Both the position numbers and the translations under genes were made by a program. The notes under the pieces are model-generated. The model searched no databases and had not been told where the DNA came from. It saw only the letters and a list, made by a program, of their open reading frames with translations. Below are positions 21,801 through 36,800 of a stretch of DNA of 64,000 nt, one piece after another (positions within the stretch are counted from its first letter, which is position 1; every line of letters starts with the position of its first letter). Origin of the DNA: Himantopus leucocephalus (Eukaryota; Chordata; Aves; Charadriiformes; Recurvirostridae); the NCBI GenBank assembly GCA_003993805.1, contig RSEF01000005.1, positions 14,818,678-14,882,677 on the forward strand. Direction: 5' to 3'.

Positions 21801-24800
21801 ACTTCTGTGCTGCTGCAAGTGAAAAAGGTGTCTGGCAGCAGAAATTATGTGTTTTTAGTAATGTACATCATACAACACACAGAGAAATCCGTAAAAAGTG
21901 GCACCTCTTCCCCCGCACTTCTGTAAAAAGCCTATTAAAATTTCTGGATTGTATCATGTTTGATTGGACATCCAAGTATGTCAATGTGGGACTGCCACTC
22001 ATGCTAGCATTTAGTTACAGCTAACAGTACAGTGTGAGTCATAACGCAATACTACTTAATGCCACCAAAATCAAAGACAATTCTATTTTTCTCTCTTCTT
22101 CTTTGTTTCCCTCTTCCTTAAAAGATCTTCAAAGGTGATGTGTTACATGGCCTCTTTCAGTATTTTGAGATTTCATACAATAATTTAGGTTGGAAGGGAC
22201 TTCTGAAGGTCATCTTGTCCAACCCCTCCCTGCTCAAAGATGAAGTGGGAAGTAAACATAAATGACAGAGTTCCTAGTATTTTCAACCATTTAGTCAGAT
22301 TTGAAAATCAACCTGGATAAATTCTTGCAAAATCCATTTAGAAGGATCATCTGTACCGCAAAGAGGTTTATTTAACAAAACCTCCAAACCTCTTGAAGTT
22401 TTCTTACATCTCAGCACTGAGGAGAACCATTTCCTTAACTTCAGATGTTACAAGTACCACAAACAAGGCTTGAAAATACCACCATTCTAATATTACCCAG
22501 AGGCAGTGGAATAAACATGAGTAACTAGTGCTGCTATTTGAACATTGTGCACACTGGTTTTAAAATACATCATTATCTCATTGAGAAGGCTGGTCCTATC
22601 TGCAAGCATAACATTTTCTGTTTTCTACTCTGCTGCTCCCAGCAGGTCTCTGTCATCAATGATGCTAAAAGATATTTCTTATTTGTTTATCAACCAACAA
22701 AATTATATTGCTTTTAGGGGCAGAAGTGCCTGACAATTCTGCTGTTTGCTCTGTCCTATTCCCCTCTGTACACGAGTACACCAGAAGGTGGCACAGCTCT
22801 GCTGCGAGATGCTCAAAGGTGTGAGCTATATCCCCATCAGTTCCTGCCAATGCTAGCAAACATGTGCATGTGCAAATGTTTTGTCCGAAGTTTAACTGTT
22901 TTTCTTGCTTCCTTGCCCCTCACTGGCCGCAGCCCATCTTTAAAAGGTCACTGCAGCTGTGCCTGGCTTGATTTACATTTAATCCAGCATCCTGGGTATT
23001 ATTTGGGAGCCTTTAAAGCATACAAGTGCACCCCAGCCAGCACCAAGCTAACACTGTAACACATTTTCACAAATATAAGAAAAGTGCCCAAGTCAGGCAC
23101 GCTCTGCGCGCTGCTTACTGGGAAAGCAGGTCAGCATGGTAGTAGTAATCAGAGAGTTTGTTAAGGAATGAGCGTGGCTCCAGGATGAAGGTGGGCAGCA
23201 CCACCCGTGACAGGTCCATGCCAGGCCGCAGCTGCTTCAGCAGGATCCACATCAGGCTCTTGTTTTCCTCAGAGACAGTTTCTGTTTGAGATGATTCACC
23301 TGTCTATGATGGGAAAAGGGAAGTTCAGGGAAGAAACAGGACAATCATTTCTTGCAGGTGCATTTACCTGGAAGGTCCAAGCTTACCCAGGCATACCTGG
23401 CCCTGGCAGAAGGGTGAATGCTCAGCTACACCACTGCAAAGAGACATCAGCTTTGTCTCCGGAGAATTGAATCCCCAAAGCACTACAGTGAGTGGTACAG
23501 AAAGCCCCGGGCCTCCGCAAGAGCTGGCACGAGGCAGGGAGCACACCTCTGCTGTGCTGCTTTCTGAGCCACTGCCTCCACACATCTCAGGACTGCGATG
23601 GGCCAACCTGGACCAACATTAACCAAGAGGAATCTGCACTGCAGTCCCTCAGGAGGTGTGGACATGCCCAAGTCTGTTACAGCATCACTGCGACCTGGTG
23701 CGATACATACAAGAAGCTCCTCTCAGTCCCATTCTCAGCAAATGAGAGACTGCAAGATTACTATTATATGTGTAGAAAAATTTAGGAGATAAACGAGCAA
23801 TCAAAAAAGAATGGAAGCAGTCCTCCAAGTTCAAAATAAGACAAACTGGTAGTGTAGGTACGGTAAAGGCCCCACTGCCAGGCAACATGCACAAAAACTA
23901 GAGCACCCCCCAACACTGCTCAGTGCCCTTTGCAGCAGAAGCACAGGTAACAGTACAAAAACCAGGGATTATGTTGTGGTTTCAGCTATAACAGTGTAGT
24001 TCCTCTGCATTCAGTGGGGCTACATAAGGTTTAACATGGGGGAATGGAGCCACTGGAGAAAGAAAATGAAACTAAATTTTCAATCATGAATGTTATTTTA
24101 ATGCATCCTAGGCATCATAATTTAACAATGAAAGAGAACACTTAGGCTTTCTACTGGTTTTAGGCAAGAGATTTCTATGAGAAAAAGGACAGAGATCCAC
24201 TTCTGGAATGGGCTTTGGTTTGGGAGAGGACACGTAGCATAGCCCAACAGGATTTGCAGATGGTGTAAATCACTAAACACTGAGCATTCGCCACCTGAGC
24301 ATTCCCAGCACCACCTTTTTGGCTCCCAATCCACCCTTTTACTAGTCATGCAGAAACACACTAAGACCAGCTTGCAGGCTGAGGGGAATTTCAGGCTGAG
24401 GAACAACAAAGCTCTTTTCATGTCATTGCTTTTCCATTATTGTACCATTCTTCTTGTGACAGTCTGATGCAATACACAGCTTGAACCTCCAAGAAGAAAT
24501 GGAAACCATTAGAGCGTAATACCACAGCGCCAGCTAGGGCTTACAATAGATATGGGTCTGTCAGAACTTTCATTATTTATCCAGGTTCTCAAGTGTGCGT
24601 GTATTGGCAATCTAAATTAATGCCATGTTGAAATTGCTTAACAAAGTGTTCCTCAGAATGGACTACTGCAGAAGGGATGGATGAAAAGGGAAGGAGAAGA
24701 AGGTGCAGGTGGATGAGAACAACTTCAAGTCATTTCTGGTTTGCTTTCTCCTAAAATACATCACCCATCATAACCGTTTTTATACCTTGTTAAAACTAAA

Positions 24801-27800
24801 GCTTGGGAAAAAAGGTTTTTTGGTTATCAATCTACCTACTGAGCAGGTGTCTTTTTTATATTCTAGACCAATTTCTGCAATCTCAAAGTCCTTCTGACAC
24901 CTGTGTCTGCCTTCACATTCCTATTCCAAAAAGGCAAAACTGGAACATCAGATGCACAAGCACGCACCTTTCAAACGCATACAGATGCACATACGTATGT
25001 GCATACCTTTCAAATGAGCTTTCAAAGCCAAGCTGAAAATTTAACAGTGATAGTTTGCATGTGTGACCTTTGTTCTGCCAAATCTGAACTGTACACACAG
25101 AATGAGGGGCAGCAGTTTCAGTTTAAGACGACAGTTGGTGTTATAAATTGGTGTGTGTTTACCTTGATACACCTCCACCCGTTGCTGATAGCAAACTACA
25201 TCACTGCATACAACCTACTTATCCTTATGTTACTGTCACCAGTGGGATAAGACTCAACTACCAGTCCTATCTGTATGTCCCAGGTGACAACAGACCCATC
25301 TCTTGGCCAACAACAGAAATCTAATAAAACACCTAATAGCCAAGGCTACATGGCAGTTCTTTTTGAAAGCCCACTGGATGTTACCTCTGCCTGAGCAGCC
25401 ATACTGTGGTTAGCCTTATTTTACGCTACACAAAGTGTCACTCCACAGCAGAAATTTAGTCCTTTCCATTTGGTTCGTACTGCATTTTTTTTTATTTTCA
25501 TGTAAATCTGCAGAGAAATCTCTCACTCTTACACACTCACACACACACACACATCAGCGCTGCCTGTAAGGCTCGTTCAAACACCAAAGTATCAGCCTGT
25601 GCTACCAACACTTCTAGGACAAGTTTGGCATGTGACAAAAGGTCATTTCAAAATAAGCAGCTGATAGAAATTAAGTTTGCCTTCGTTTTGCTGTTGCTTA
25701 GTAGCTCAGCTATATTCAAAATCCTCTGTTTGGACCCAGTTACCATTTGTTGTGTGTCTGGGGTGGGATTTGCGGGGACAGACGCACAAAAGAGGAGTTG
25801 GGTTTCTTTTTCTCTCTGTAGGCAACAGTTCTGTTCGCAAGCACAATTTCTGCAGCAGGGGCTTGCACCTCACACCTGACATCTGAAATGGCAGCAAACA
25901 CATGCTACCTGGATTGGTGGCTCCAGACCACAAACTGCTGCTCTTGGGGGTGGCTGGGCTGTGGAAAGGAGGAGGCAAAACTGAACTCCTCCTGCACCTC
26001 TGCAAGGTGGTATGGCAGAGACATTCTTTTGTGGTCTCTCATCTATGTTGTCCTGCTATAAGGAGTCTGTGGAAAAATAAACAGAAGTAACATAATCTGC
26101 GTGTGGGACACCTAATCGTTCTCAATGTTTTAAGTTATCACGCAGTGAAACACAGACTGTAATTAGGATATATTTAACTATATTTGTTTCCTCATTATTA
26201 GTAGTACACTTTCAGGAAAACTTTGAAAGAGGAGCGTAAGAGGCTGGTGAAGGGTCTAGAGAACAAGTCCTATGAGGAGCAGCTGAGGGAACTGGAGTTG
26301 TTTAGCCTGGAGGAAAGGAGGCTGAGGGGAGACCTTATTGCTCTCTAGGACTATCTGAAAGGAGGTTGTAGTGACGTGGGGGTCAGTCTCTTCTCCTAAG
26401 TAACGAGTGATAGGATTGAGAGGAAACAGCCTCACATTACACCAGGGGAAGTTTAAATTGGATATTAGGAAAAAATTCTTCACTGAAAGGGTTATCAAGC
26501 ACTGGAACAGGCTGCCCAGGGAAGTGGTTGAGTCACCAGCCCTGGAAGTATTTAAAAGATGTGCAGACATGGTGCTTAGGGACATGGTTTAGTGGTGGAC
26601 TTGGCAGTGTTAGGTTTACAGTTGGACTTGATGATCTCAAGGGTCTTTTCCAACCTACGTGATTCTCTGATTCTTCTATGATTCTAAGAAAGAAACAGCT
26701 TTCTGGCAAAGTGGTTTTCTTTGAAGCACCAACAAGACTTCAGCTTCCTTGTTCGAAGTAATAGGCAAGGGAGTGCTCAGAGCCCTCCCGGCATTGGAGC
26801 AGAGCTCCTCCGCTGCCTGCCCATAATGATTCTCACCCAACACACTCGGCTCCCCCAGCTCTCTACCTCTGCCTTCCTTAGAGGTGTCACAGGGACGTGC
26901 AGCTAACAAAGGCACTTATATGGAAGATATGCACCCTCCTGCTGTTAAATGACATGAGAAATGGGTCTCCTACAAGAAACTGTCATTTAGGAAACAAGTG
27001 GCTCAAATGCTCCATTAGGACACACAAAAAGGATGTTCCATGCATAATGAAAAAAGGAAAGTATCATATTTTGTATCACACAAGGACTGAGCATCCTAAT
27101 TGGCCAGGATACATGCCCAGAATAATAATTCCCTCTCCTGCTGGCTCCACAAAGCACTGTGCCAATGCTATGCGTCTCTTTAATGCAATAACTGGTTAAA
27201 GCAATCGCTAAGGCTGGAAACATGCCAAAGCACAGTAGCGGAGCTGCTGTTCATAATGCATAATTATTAGAGCACATGATAATTCAACATAATTTAGCAG
27301 AAAGCTGTGCATTGCTTCATCTGTAAAATACTGGAACTCACAAAGCTGGTTCTTAACTGCCATGCATCTAAAAGGCTGAATGACAAATACTATGAACAGA
27401 GACACTTTAACAGAAATAGGCAGTGATTAAAATAATTTTTTTCTTTTACCTCCCCAAATTCCTCATAGATCTGTTCAATATAAGTCGTCCCTTTCCTTCC
27501 CGGAGAGACCTCTCCATGGATTTCTGACTGATCGCTCTCGCTTTCATTTGTCTTCCGGCTATTTTCATGCGCTTCATTCTCCGACTCTTCTACGTTGTCT
27601 CTCTCAGACTTGTCCGAAAAAGCATCATTTTCCAAATGGTGGTGGTTCTCCAGGGCTGATTCATTCAAACTGCAACACAGAGTTCATTACTTGCTTCAGT
27701 TTGATTTACAAAGCCAGACTACTTAAGACCGTTTAGATAAGGTAAAAACACGCCCCAGGACTCAAAACAGGATGTGCAGCCCAGCAGAGTGTAAGACATT

Positions 27801-30800
27801 GATTTCCTGAATAGCAGGATTTTTATCACAGAAACAGTGAGATATTTCCCATCAAAATTCTCCCCTCCAAATTGCACTTTGCAAAATCTGCCACATAGCT
27901 CCACTTACCCATCCTTATGCAGAATTGCTGCTGTCTCTGGATGGGAGTCTACATACCGGAGGGATACAGAGCACACACTAACAACTGTACACTGCTGATT
28001 AGAGAACTGAAGTGTCAATCAGGAGAGTTTTTACCCTTTACAGATGCAAATCAGTGGATTGTAGCATATGGGAAAAATATGACATTACGGGATACATTTT
28101 CTTTTCAGTACTACTGTTATTTTATTTCAACAGATTGTGGTCCTAAGTCAGCCCTACACTAGAAAAGACAAATTTAAAAATCAATAGAAGCAAGTATTTT
28201 CACACACCACCCCATACTCCCCCCAGACTAACCTGGGGAATGTGCTTCCCCCAGATAATGCTGTGTGGAAGAAGCATGGACTGGACAATTACATGTAAGA
28301 AGATTATAACAGTATCCAAGGTAAAGCATGGAAGTAGTAGCAAGCTTCATGCTCAGTGATCCAGGCTTTAGAGAATGAGGAGAAAGCCAAAAATTCTCTC
28401 TCAAGTAGCCTACAGGATCTCCATTTGAAAAAGCAGATGCAAATCATACGACAGATGGCAAACATAATTAGATGGGCCAGAGGTCAGGCACTGCAAAGTA
28501 TTCACTAAATGCCCATTTTTTCATGTGATATTTAGCATGGGCTTCAGTTTTCCCTATTCATACATATCTTCGCACACACATCACCTCTTTCTTGGCCTAG
28601 CCTAGCTCTCAGGTGCTGACCTTTTCAGCCTGACCTTCCTCTGAAAATTTCTTACCCAAGTCCCCATGCAAAATTGCTCTGGGATAGAACAGTAAGGAAG
28701 AATTTCCAGCTATACAAGGAGTTTCAGAGGATCCAAATGGGCCGTGGATCTCAACAAGTTTTGTTACTTCCTGTAGTCCATCTCCCTCTCAAAGCAAGAT
28801 ATCACCCCTCAGTACCTTGGAATGTTCTGCCAAGCTTGAAGTCTCTCCACAATGTGCCTTTTCTCAGGCCATTCTGAGCATGTTCCAATTTTGATTATAT
28901 ATTAATGCTGAANTTAAAGATAATTAGGCATTGCTAGTTAGAGCCAGATTAAAAAAAAAAAAAAGAAGAATCAGAACACAGAACTGGCATCAGCTTTTCA
29001 AAAGATCTCAACTTCCAACTACACACTAAAACAAGCTCATAACTTTTAACACGCCAAGCAAGCCACATTGTGACAGTTACACCTCAGCGTCTGGAAAAGC
29101 TCAGTTTCTAGAGCTCTTTTGAAAGTGTCATCTACAGCTTTCTGTGCCTTTAGAAAATCTTTCTTTTAATTCCATTTGTATATATATGTATGTATGCATA
29201 TAGGTTTATGTGTGTATATATAGAAACTACAAGTTTTTTTAATTTACAGTTTTACTGTAAAATAAGACTAAGATCATAAATCAGTCAATGACCACTATAC
29301 TCCAGCACTAACAATTTGCTATTAGACATTATGTGTCTTCGTCATTCTAGTGCCAGCATGTTACTTCTTTTTTTCAGCTAGCATCCAGAAACTGTAATGA
29401 CTGATAACCAACTACATTGGAAGCATGGAGTATACAGCACATGCATGAGTTTAAGATAATAAAAGAGAAAAAAGGTAAGGAGAGGGCTGTCTAGAGAGAT
29501 TATCCCATGATTCATCAGCACAGATACTTCCTGGATGATAGGTCCAGGAAGTTATTAGTTGCTGATCATTTAAATACCTAATTTATTTCTTATTTTTTCA
29601 ATGATCAGCTGCTTATGTGGTTTTCTGTGGTTGCTGTGCTCCCTTACCTAGTGAAAGTTTTCTCCATGGGGTAAAAATGCTTGAAAGAACAGTTCCTTAT
29701 AAGGCTTATGGTTCATGACTGAGAAGGAGCACTTGTTTCTATTTCACATTTGTAAGAAGAGCAAGTGTTTTTCAGTGTCACCTGCCTCACATTTGGGAAA
29801 TGTTTGAAGTTTCAGTGGAGCAAATGACTCTTTTCTTAGTTTCCTCTGCTCCCCCCCATTGTTTTTTAAGGATTTCGGATTTAGTCCAAGAGGGAATTAA
29901 ATTCACATGAAATCCCACTCAACTGTGCACTGATTACCCACCAGCCACAAACAAGGCAAGACTTAACACATCCAGAGCCAAGGAGCTGCTCTGGGGAACC
30001 AAAGGGAAAACAGATGCTCCTCATTCTGAGGAACGAGTTTGAGATGTTGAAGTGGAGCCAGGCTCTTCTATTCCTCCAAAAAGAATCATCACTGAATACG
30101 TACAATATGCTAAAAACAAAAGCCACGCCATGAGCTTGAACTAAAATCAATGCAAAGACTTCCCAAGGGCTTCCAATGGGATTTGGACCAGGCTTTAAAA
30201 GCTGGGAGGGACTGACTATGCTGAAAGTCAACACAATTTCCACCATGAACGTGAATAACTTGGCATTTTTCATGGCTAATTGACTGTTTCAGCATATTGG
30301 AGCTGTCTTATACCAGTGCTTTATTCTCTACAGGCATTCCTGGAAACTTCAGTCAGTGACCAGGACTTCTTTGGGTTTGATACCGCTCTTCTGTACAAAG
30401 CAAAAAAAATCCCTTTGGCTCTTGTGACACAAGTAAACCAGCCAGATTCTTGGGGTTGCTGGAGATAAGACATGGAAGCCACAAGAAATACAACTTCATA
30501 TTAAAAAGAAGAATGCCTGGTGCCCTAAAGGCCTCTTGTCTAAAATCACAGATTTACACGGTACTTTAGCCTTTGATTCACTTGCACAGTTCTCTCCTTC
30601 TAATTTTTATATGCTGCTAAAGACACGGATTTTAAAATCACTGTATAATCTTGACTTCTTTCCCAGCAGGAAAGGAGCAAAGCAGCCAGCAGACAAATGT
30701 AACTTTGGCGCAATGGAAGATTCGCCTTTGCCAGCTCCCTTGGGTTTTGTTCTCCCTATAATATCCATCATCTCCCTTTTCTTTTTCTTTTCTTGACAGA

Positions 30801-33800
30801 GTAGTTTGGCTAATTTGAAGATAGAGTTAAATGTAATTAACTGGCCCCCTAACAACAGCGTGCCAATTTAATTGGTAAGATTCCCTGTAGGGAAGGCATT
30901 TAATTAGAATGATTGAATCCCTATGAGGAAGCCACTGTCAGTGGCAAACCAAAAACCCTTTGCTCAGCACATGCACAGTTTTGGTTTTGCATTCTCCCTT
31001 GTTTAAATGTTCTTTATTCCTCCAGGGACAACAGCAAGTCATCCCCCTGTCCCACAAGCATCAAACTCCCCTAGGCTTTAAGCACTGGAGAAAGTTTGTG
31101 TACACATTAAAACCAGCAGTAGGACGCAAAAAGGGGAGTGTATTGTCCAAACAACCAGATGCTGAACACCCTGCTTGAACCAGACTTAGCTAAACCAGAC
31201 AGGCTAAAATCTGAGCCTGTCAGAAAAATCTGGTTCCAATTGCGGGTACCCTGTCCTGCTGAAAACTCTGCCACGTGTGCTACTGCTGAGCCCCATAGTT
31301 CAAGAGGACTTCTAATGTTGAACAACTAAGAGGTGAAACAGAGGTATCATTTAAGCATCATTTACGCATCATATTTTGAAGAAATGCTTTTATACAGTTT
31401 TAACTCTATCTTCTGCACTTCCTTACAGTAGCCATGGGTCTGCCTGAATGTTCTCAGTGTCACAGGCTCCATTTTTATACTGGATCACAGTACACACATC
31501 CATAAGCTGAAAAACAAGTCTGCTGCATTCCTGGATTCATTATCACAGTGAGCACAGTCTTATGAGACTCTCTCTTAGACAGAAAGAAATCACAAAGTAA
31601 AGTACTATGGAAGAAGCCCAAGAACAATAGAATTATTTGCACAAGTACTAGGGCACATGCCCTGGTAACACATCAGATTTCCTTCTCTTCTCCCATTGCT
31701 CTTCAGTGAAGCTCTTCTTCTAACTCTAGCTAAAAACCCAAACAGCAGAACTGGAGAACACGTGCTGGGAATACCAGAACCTTTCAGAGCAAAGGGCAGA
31801 CCAAAACGCTGCCATCCCTTTGGTCCCATGGGACCAGAGATACCTCAGCACTCTCAAGAGGACTCAGACCCCTGCTGTTGTTATAATAGAGCCTAAGAAA
31901 ACCACTTGAAGGTGAGGTCCCACTATGCAAGGCATCATCTTTGCAGACTGCAAGAATTGCCACCCTAAAAACTGTGTAACCAATGGCACACTGCTCTGAG
32001 CCCTAAGACTCAAATTCATACAAGCAGAACTAGAAATAGACACTACATCTGCCAGTCCCCACTCCAAGGGCCAAGTGTCCATACCAGAGGGATTTTTGAA
32101 GTTGCGTATTTAGCTATAAGCAACAGATAAGGCCTGGGGTTTTTTAATGCTTGCAGAGCTTTGATGTCAGTTGCTTCAAAATGCCGCAGTAATACTAGGA
32201 ATATGAATAGAAAGAAGGCTGTGGGGACGTTTTTCCCTTATGTAAAAATTTATCTGATGCATCAAGGAAGAAATTGGAAACCACTCAAAACCCCTGTAGA
32301 GAGAGAAAGTAATTATAAAACTAAGGATGCAGTGTGTGCACTCTGCTGACTATGACACGGTATTATTAGAAAAGAGAACACATTATTAAAAAATAGATCA
32401 GACTCAGAGCCATATGTGCTAGCCAACAGACAGACATTGTTAGTGATTGTGTCTGTGCAACCAGAGGTCTACTCTAGTAGCTAGATTCTGCAATCTTTAC
32501 TCAGGCAAGCCATTTTTCATGCCAGCATCTCCAGAAAGCATTTTAGTCAAAGCAGGGGACAGAAAAAAATTGTTTAAGTACACATGAACACAGCTGAGGT
32601 TCCCCCCAGTCTGTGTGCTCAAGCATTAGCTGACAACAAACCTCATAGGGACCAAAACTATATATTAGTGTTGGATGCAGCAGAAGAACATACAGGCTGG
32701 TTTTTAAACAGGTTTCCTTAGTGGACTCTAGCTAGATTATGCTGAAGTTAAAAGAATGACCAAGTGTGAGCCATGCAACGCCTCTCTGTGCATTAAGAAG
32801 TGATAGTCCCATCTTACTGGAAGAACTCCTGGTCTGAGATAGTGCTTGTGTGCAAGAGGTGGTTGAGCCCCGCATGTGCAGAATCGCTCGAGCAGTTCAT
32901 TTCTCCATCCTTTCCCTGCTTGGAGGCACTGAGCCGGAAGAGGCTGGAGCAACGCAGGGCAAGTTCCAAAGCATCCAGCCAGCATCGGCCTGTGAAAACA
33001 AAAGGAGTTATTTAAGCAAAGGAGAGTAAATAAGACAATTCATGCATTGCTTCTTAAAAGCTTCTTGTGTGGGAGTAAAGCTCATTATAATTCAGGAAGT
33101 CACTGTGTACGATATTCTATTTTTCATACATATAATCCCTAGGTCATCTTGCCAGAACTGGTGTGTTTTAGTGACTGCATAAGTGATACATCTGCATAGG
33201 TAATACAGTGGGAAGCTCACCCCAAGTCCCCCTTCCCTAATAGCAGCATCTCCTCCTCTGATCTCCCACAACCTGTTCACATCCCCCTTTTCCCCTTTCT
33301 GATTTTGTCTGAGATGCAGGAAATGTGTACAGGTACGGTGCTTTCAAACCAGCTAGCAGCTCATGTCTGCTATACACCCCGAAAACACGTTCAGCATTTG
33401 GCCTCCCCATCACACACACTACCCAGTGGCAGGGAGATACCGAGGCACTGCGCTGCGCAGGAGAGGCCCCTGCTTGGTGTGGGATCACTTGAACTACAAG
33501 CCGTCTCGGGGTTCCCGCGTAGGGTGTAGTGGTGCAATTACAATCATTCCGAAAAAGAGCCAGGATGATCAATACTTGCCACAGTGATTAAGACCAGAGG
33601 GATTTGCTTGTCAGGCTGTTTATTTTTCCTCTTTCTCTGTATTTTTTTCCCTTTTATCCATTCCTTCTCCCTGCCCAGTCCATCAGATAATCTGGGTGGA
33701 GCATCAGTTTTTCCTATCTTGTCATGAAAAATCTCTACCTGAAGGGTCTACTTTGCAAATACCAGAAGCTATAAGCATGGCACAGAGACGAGACAAACTG

Positions 33801-36800
33801 CAGTTATCCTATACACAGCCTCACTGGATTTTCTTAAGGCCTGTGTAGGTCCCATAGGCAGGCAGCAAATGAAAAGCACGGGAATCCAAACTGACCCTTG
33901 GCTCCTTTTGCAATGATCCATACAAGCCTACAAAGCTGTCTGTCACTGTTAAAGCCTAACCACCACAACACTGGAGACACTGTATTCTCGGAAGTACCTG
34001 AAAATAGCCTGCTTCTGTAGTGCAGCCATTAATGAGGCCAGGACACCTGCAAATTGGCTGAACATTCAAGAATTGAGGTATCAAGGGAGTTATCCTCTAA
34101 TTTCAAGCACGTAAAACAGAGCTTTTTGTTACACTCATCAAAACATATTTTACAATAATGAGAAGTGTGCTTGAGAGGCAGTGAAGAAAACAAAAGGACT
34201 TTGCAGTAGCAATTGCAAGCGCTACAAGCAGGTTTTTCCTGGACTACACTCATTCCTAGGCCCCATTTGGGAAATGCTTCCATTACATTCAATTCTATCA
34301 CACACTTAGCATCAAGCATATGCATAAATTTCACTGGGATCCTACTGTTCTCCTGAGCAGAATTCCCATCAGCTTCAACATGACCAAAATTTGGCTCTAT
34401 AAGAAGATCAATGAGCATTTAAAAAAAAAAAATCTAGATCATATGTATATAAAAAAATGTTTCTAAATTTGAGTAGCTTTCAGTGCTTGCTTTGACACAA
34501 AGTTGCAACCAGTAAAAGAGAGAAAAAAAACCCAAAACTTTGTAGAATTGCACTTGAACACTGAGCCACAAACACCACAGAACGCAGTCATTTATTCTAA
34601 TTTCATCCCATAAATTCCTTCAGCATCAGCTTATGATTTAATAATAAAATCACACATAATGGTTAGTAAAAGATTAGGAAGGTTGAACGCTGTTGGAATT
34701 GATTTCACACTATTTTGTACTTAACAAATATTCTTGCATTAAGGCTTTACACGCAGAGATTTATTCCCTTCTCGCCATGTGGAGGATTTGCATGGATAAC
34801 CCATTAGAGTTAATGGCTGCGCCAAGCACAAATCCACTCCCTCCCACATATCCTCTCTCCCGAAATCCATCAGCATGAAAACCTGTTTCAGGCTATTCCA
34901 TACAAAGGAGCACACTCCTGCTTAGGCTCACCTCCTTTAACTTTCGTCTCTCTTTACCTTTGCTTTTCTTTTCCAGTTCTGCAGAGGGAGGACTGCACGA
35001 TTTGACATTTGGAAATGCTGCATAAGTGAAGATATTTTTATATTCAATGGTCTTGTAAAATCAGGTGCTTTGATAGGCAGCTTGATTTGTAGCAGCATGA
35101 GCACTTTGGAGCAGTAAGGGAGGTCAGTTCCTCAGCTCCCCACAGCACTCCCGTAAAGACATCATCTTATGACAGTCAGGGCAACGCCCTGGCTACGTTT
35201 ACTCTCTCTAACAAGGGTGGCAATGGTGACCCCAAAGTCTCTCTCTACCATCTCCCCTACTGTGCCCCTGCAGGCCACCCCTCCCTGGGGCTGTAGGCAG
35301 AGCAGACCACGCTGGCTGTGAAGCCACAGGAGTTCTCTTACCCCTACACTGCCACCGCCACAGGTGTTCACTGTCACTAATACGAGTGTACAGTCTTGGT
35401 CAAATCTGTGGGATCCACCACATTACCAGAGGAAATTTTCTACATAACACACCTAGGTTTTTTTATCTCTTTAGATAACTCCCTGGAAATGTTTATAAGT
35501 AAATTGTATCTTTTTTGAAACCTTATTCAAGGAGCCTAAATTAAAAAAATAATAATAATTTAAAATATCATTGTAATATTCCAAGGCAGAGACACAATGC
35601 TTTAGAGGAACGCGCTGTGCCTTATCAGTCAGCATTATTTGTGCCCCGCAGAACACAGAAATGGCATCAGTGTTTTCATTTCTAACAGAAATTGAATTCA
35701 AGGGATGCACAGCATCCCCAAGCTAAGAAATGGGCCTTCAGCCATCAGGTGGTGCTGTGAATCCAAACAAATATATGCCACAAAACCAGACGTAAAATAT
35801 GGGATTTCCGCTGCAAATGAAAAGGTTACATTCTCTGCAAGTCAACAGTGTGTTAATTGCAGCATAACACTATAAAATTATACCCTCTCAATTTCAGGGA
35901 TTGCACACAAGATAAACCTATTTCCTTGCTAAAGGCCTACATGAAATGTTTTTACATTTGAGTGATCTTGCTATTGAGTAATATTCTTCTTTATTGCGAA
36001 AATAATACAAAAATGCTAGCATTTGGATTACTTAATTGCTTACCTGACAAGTCTACTCACTCCCTCAGGAACTGTAGAAGGGGAAAAAAGTATGTGGTCA
36101 TGTAATTAAAGGCTGTCATCTATGATGACGGTAGTCTGCATGAAGGCTTCATGGTTACCTTAATTCTCACATTTTCTAATTTTGAGTGGTTGGCTCAAGG
36201 TGGGGTTTTTTGTATGCAGGGTAATTAGATCAGAGAAGGATGCAAAATGTGGGTTCCTTCAGAGAGGAATGGCAGCCCAGTGTGATGCATATAAAGGAAG
36301 CAAAAAAAGAGCTGCGAAGGAGTTACGATGGTATTCTTTTAGAAGGTTTGAGGTTTTTAAAGCTGCAATGTAAAACACCGCAATCAATTATCAGTTATAA
36401 TTTTCCACAAATCGTGGCTTAAAACAAGTATATGTTTAAATTCTGAAGGAAAACCCAAGAGCATATTGTCAGCCTATGGCAGAATCTCCCCACAGGCTTT
36501 TAAGCTTTTTTTATATCAAATGATATATTACTCTATCCACCGCAATGATTACTTTTGGACAATTTCTGCAGAGATCATGTCTCAAAAACACCTACATTAC
36601 CTCCTTCTGCTTGGGAGCTGTGAACTAAGTATTTCCTTTCAAACGTTATTTCTGAGCTTTACCCTTTCTACATTACATTTAGTATTTTGTCACTGACTTC
36701 CAAGGGGCAGCCCACAGAGTAAGCTCTGGCTCTTACCTGGGCTGCGGAGGTGGAAGGATGAAAGAAGGAGAGAGTAAAATAGTCCATCTACACATAACGC

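Larger units (their letters stand above)
15339..23118 (-). other. OSBPL5: OSBPL5 introns between 15.3 and 23.1 kb
   Basis: Six introns separate the compact ORD exons. Contents: a poly-A run with an N at 15842-15878 and a CR1 3' tail at about 22173-22240. A 183-codon plus-strand frame at 18174-18725 shows no family signature and is judged random. Confidence 0.5.
23304..27449 (-). other. OSBPL5: OSBPL5 intron at the PH-linker/ORD boundary
   Basis: Contains the CR1 copy at 26228-26687 and a CA microsatellite at 25531-25553. Otherwise no recognisable element. Confidence 0.6.

Noticed and set aside
23299..23303. Alternative acceptor GACAG|GTGAATC for the 23.2 kb exon
   Set aside because: It would shift the frame relative to the GAG-ending upstream exon; the CATAG acceptor four bases earlier gives [11 protein letters not shown], matching the family.
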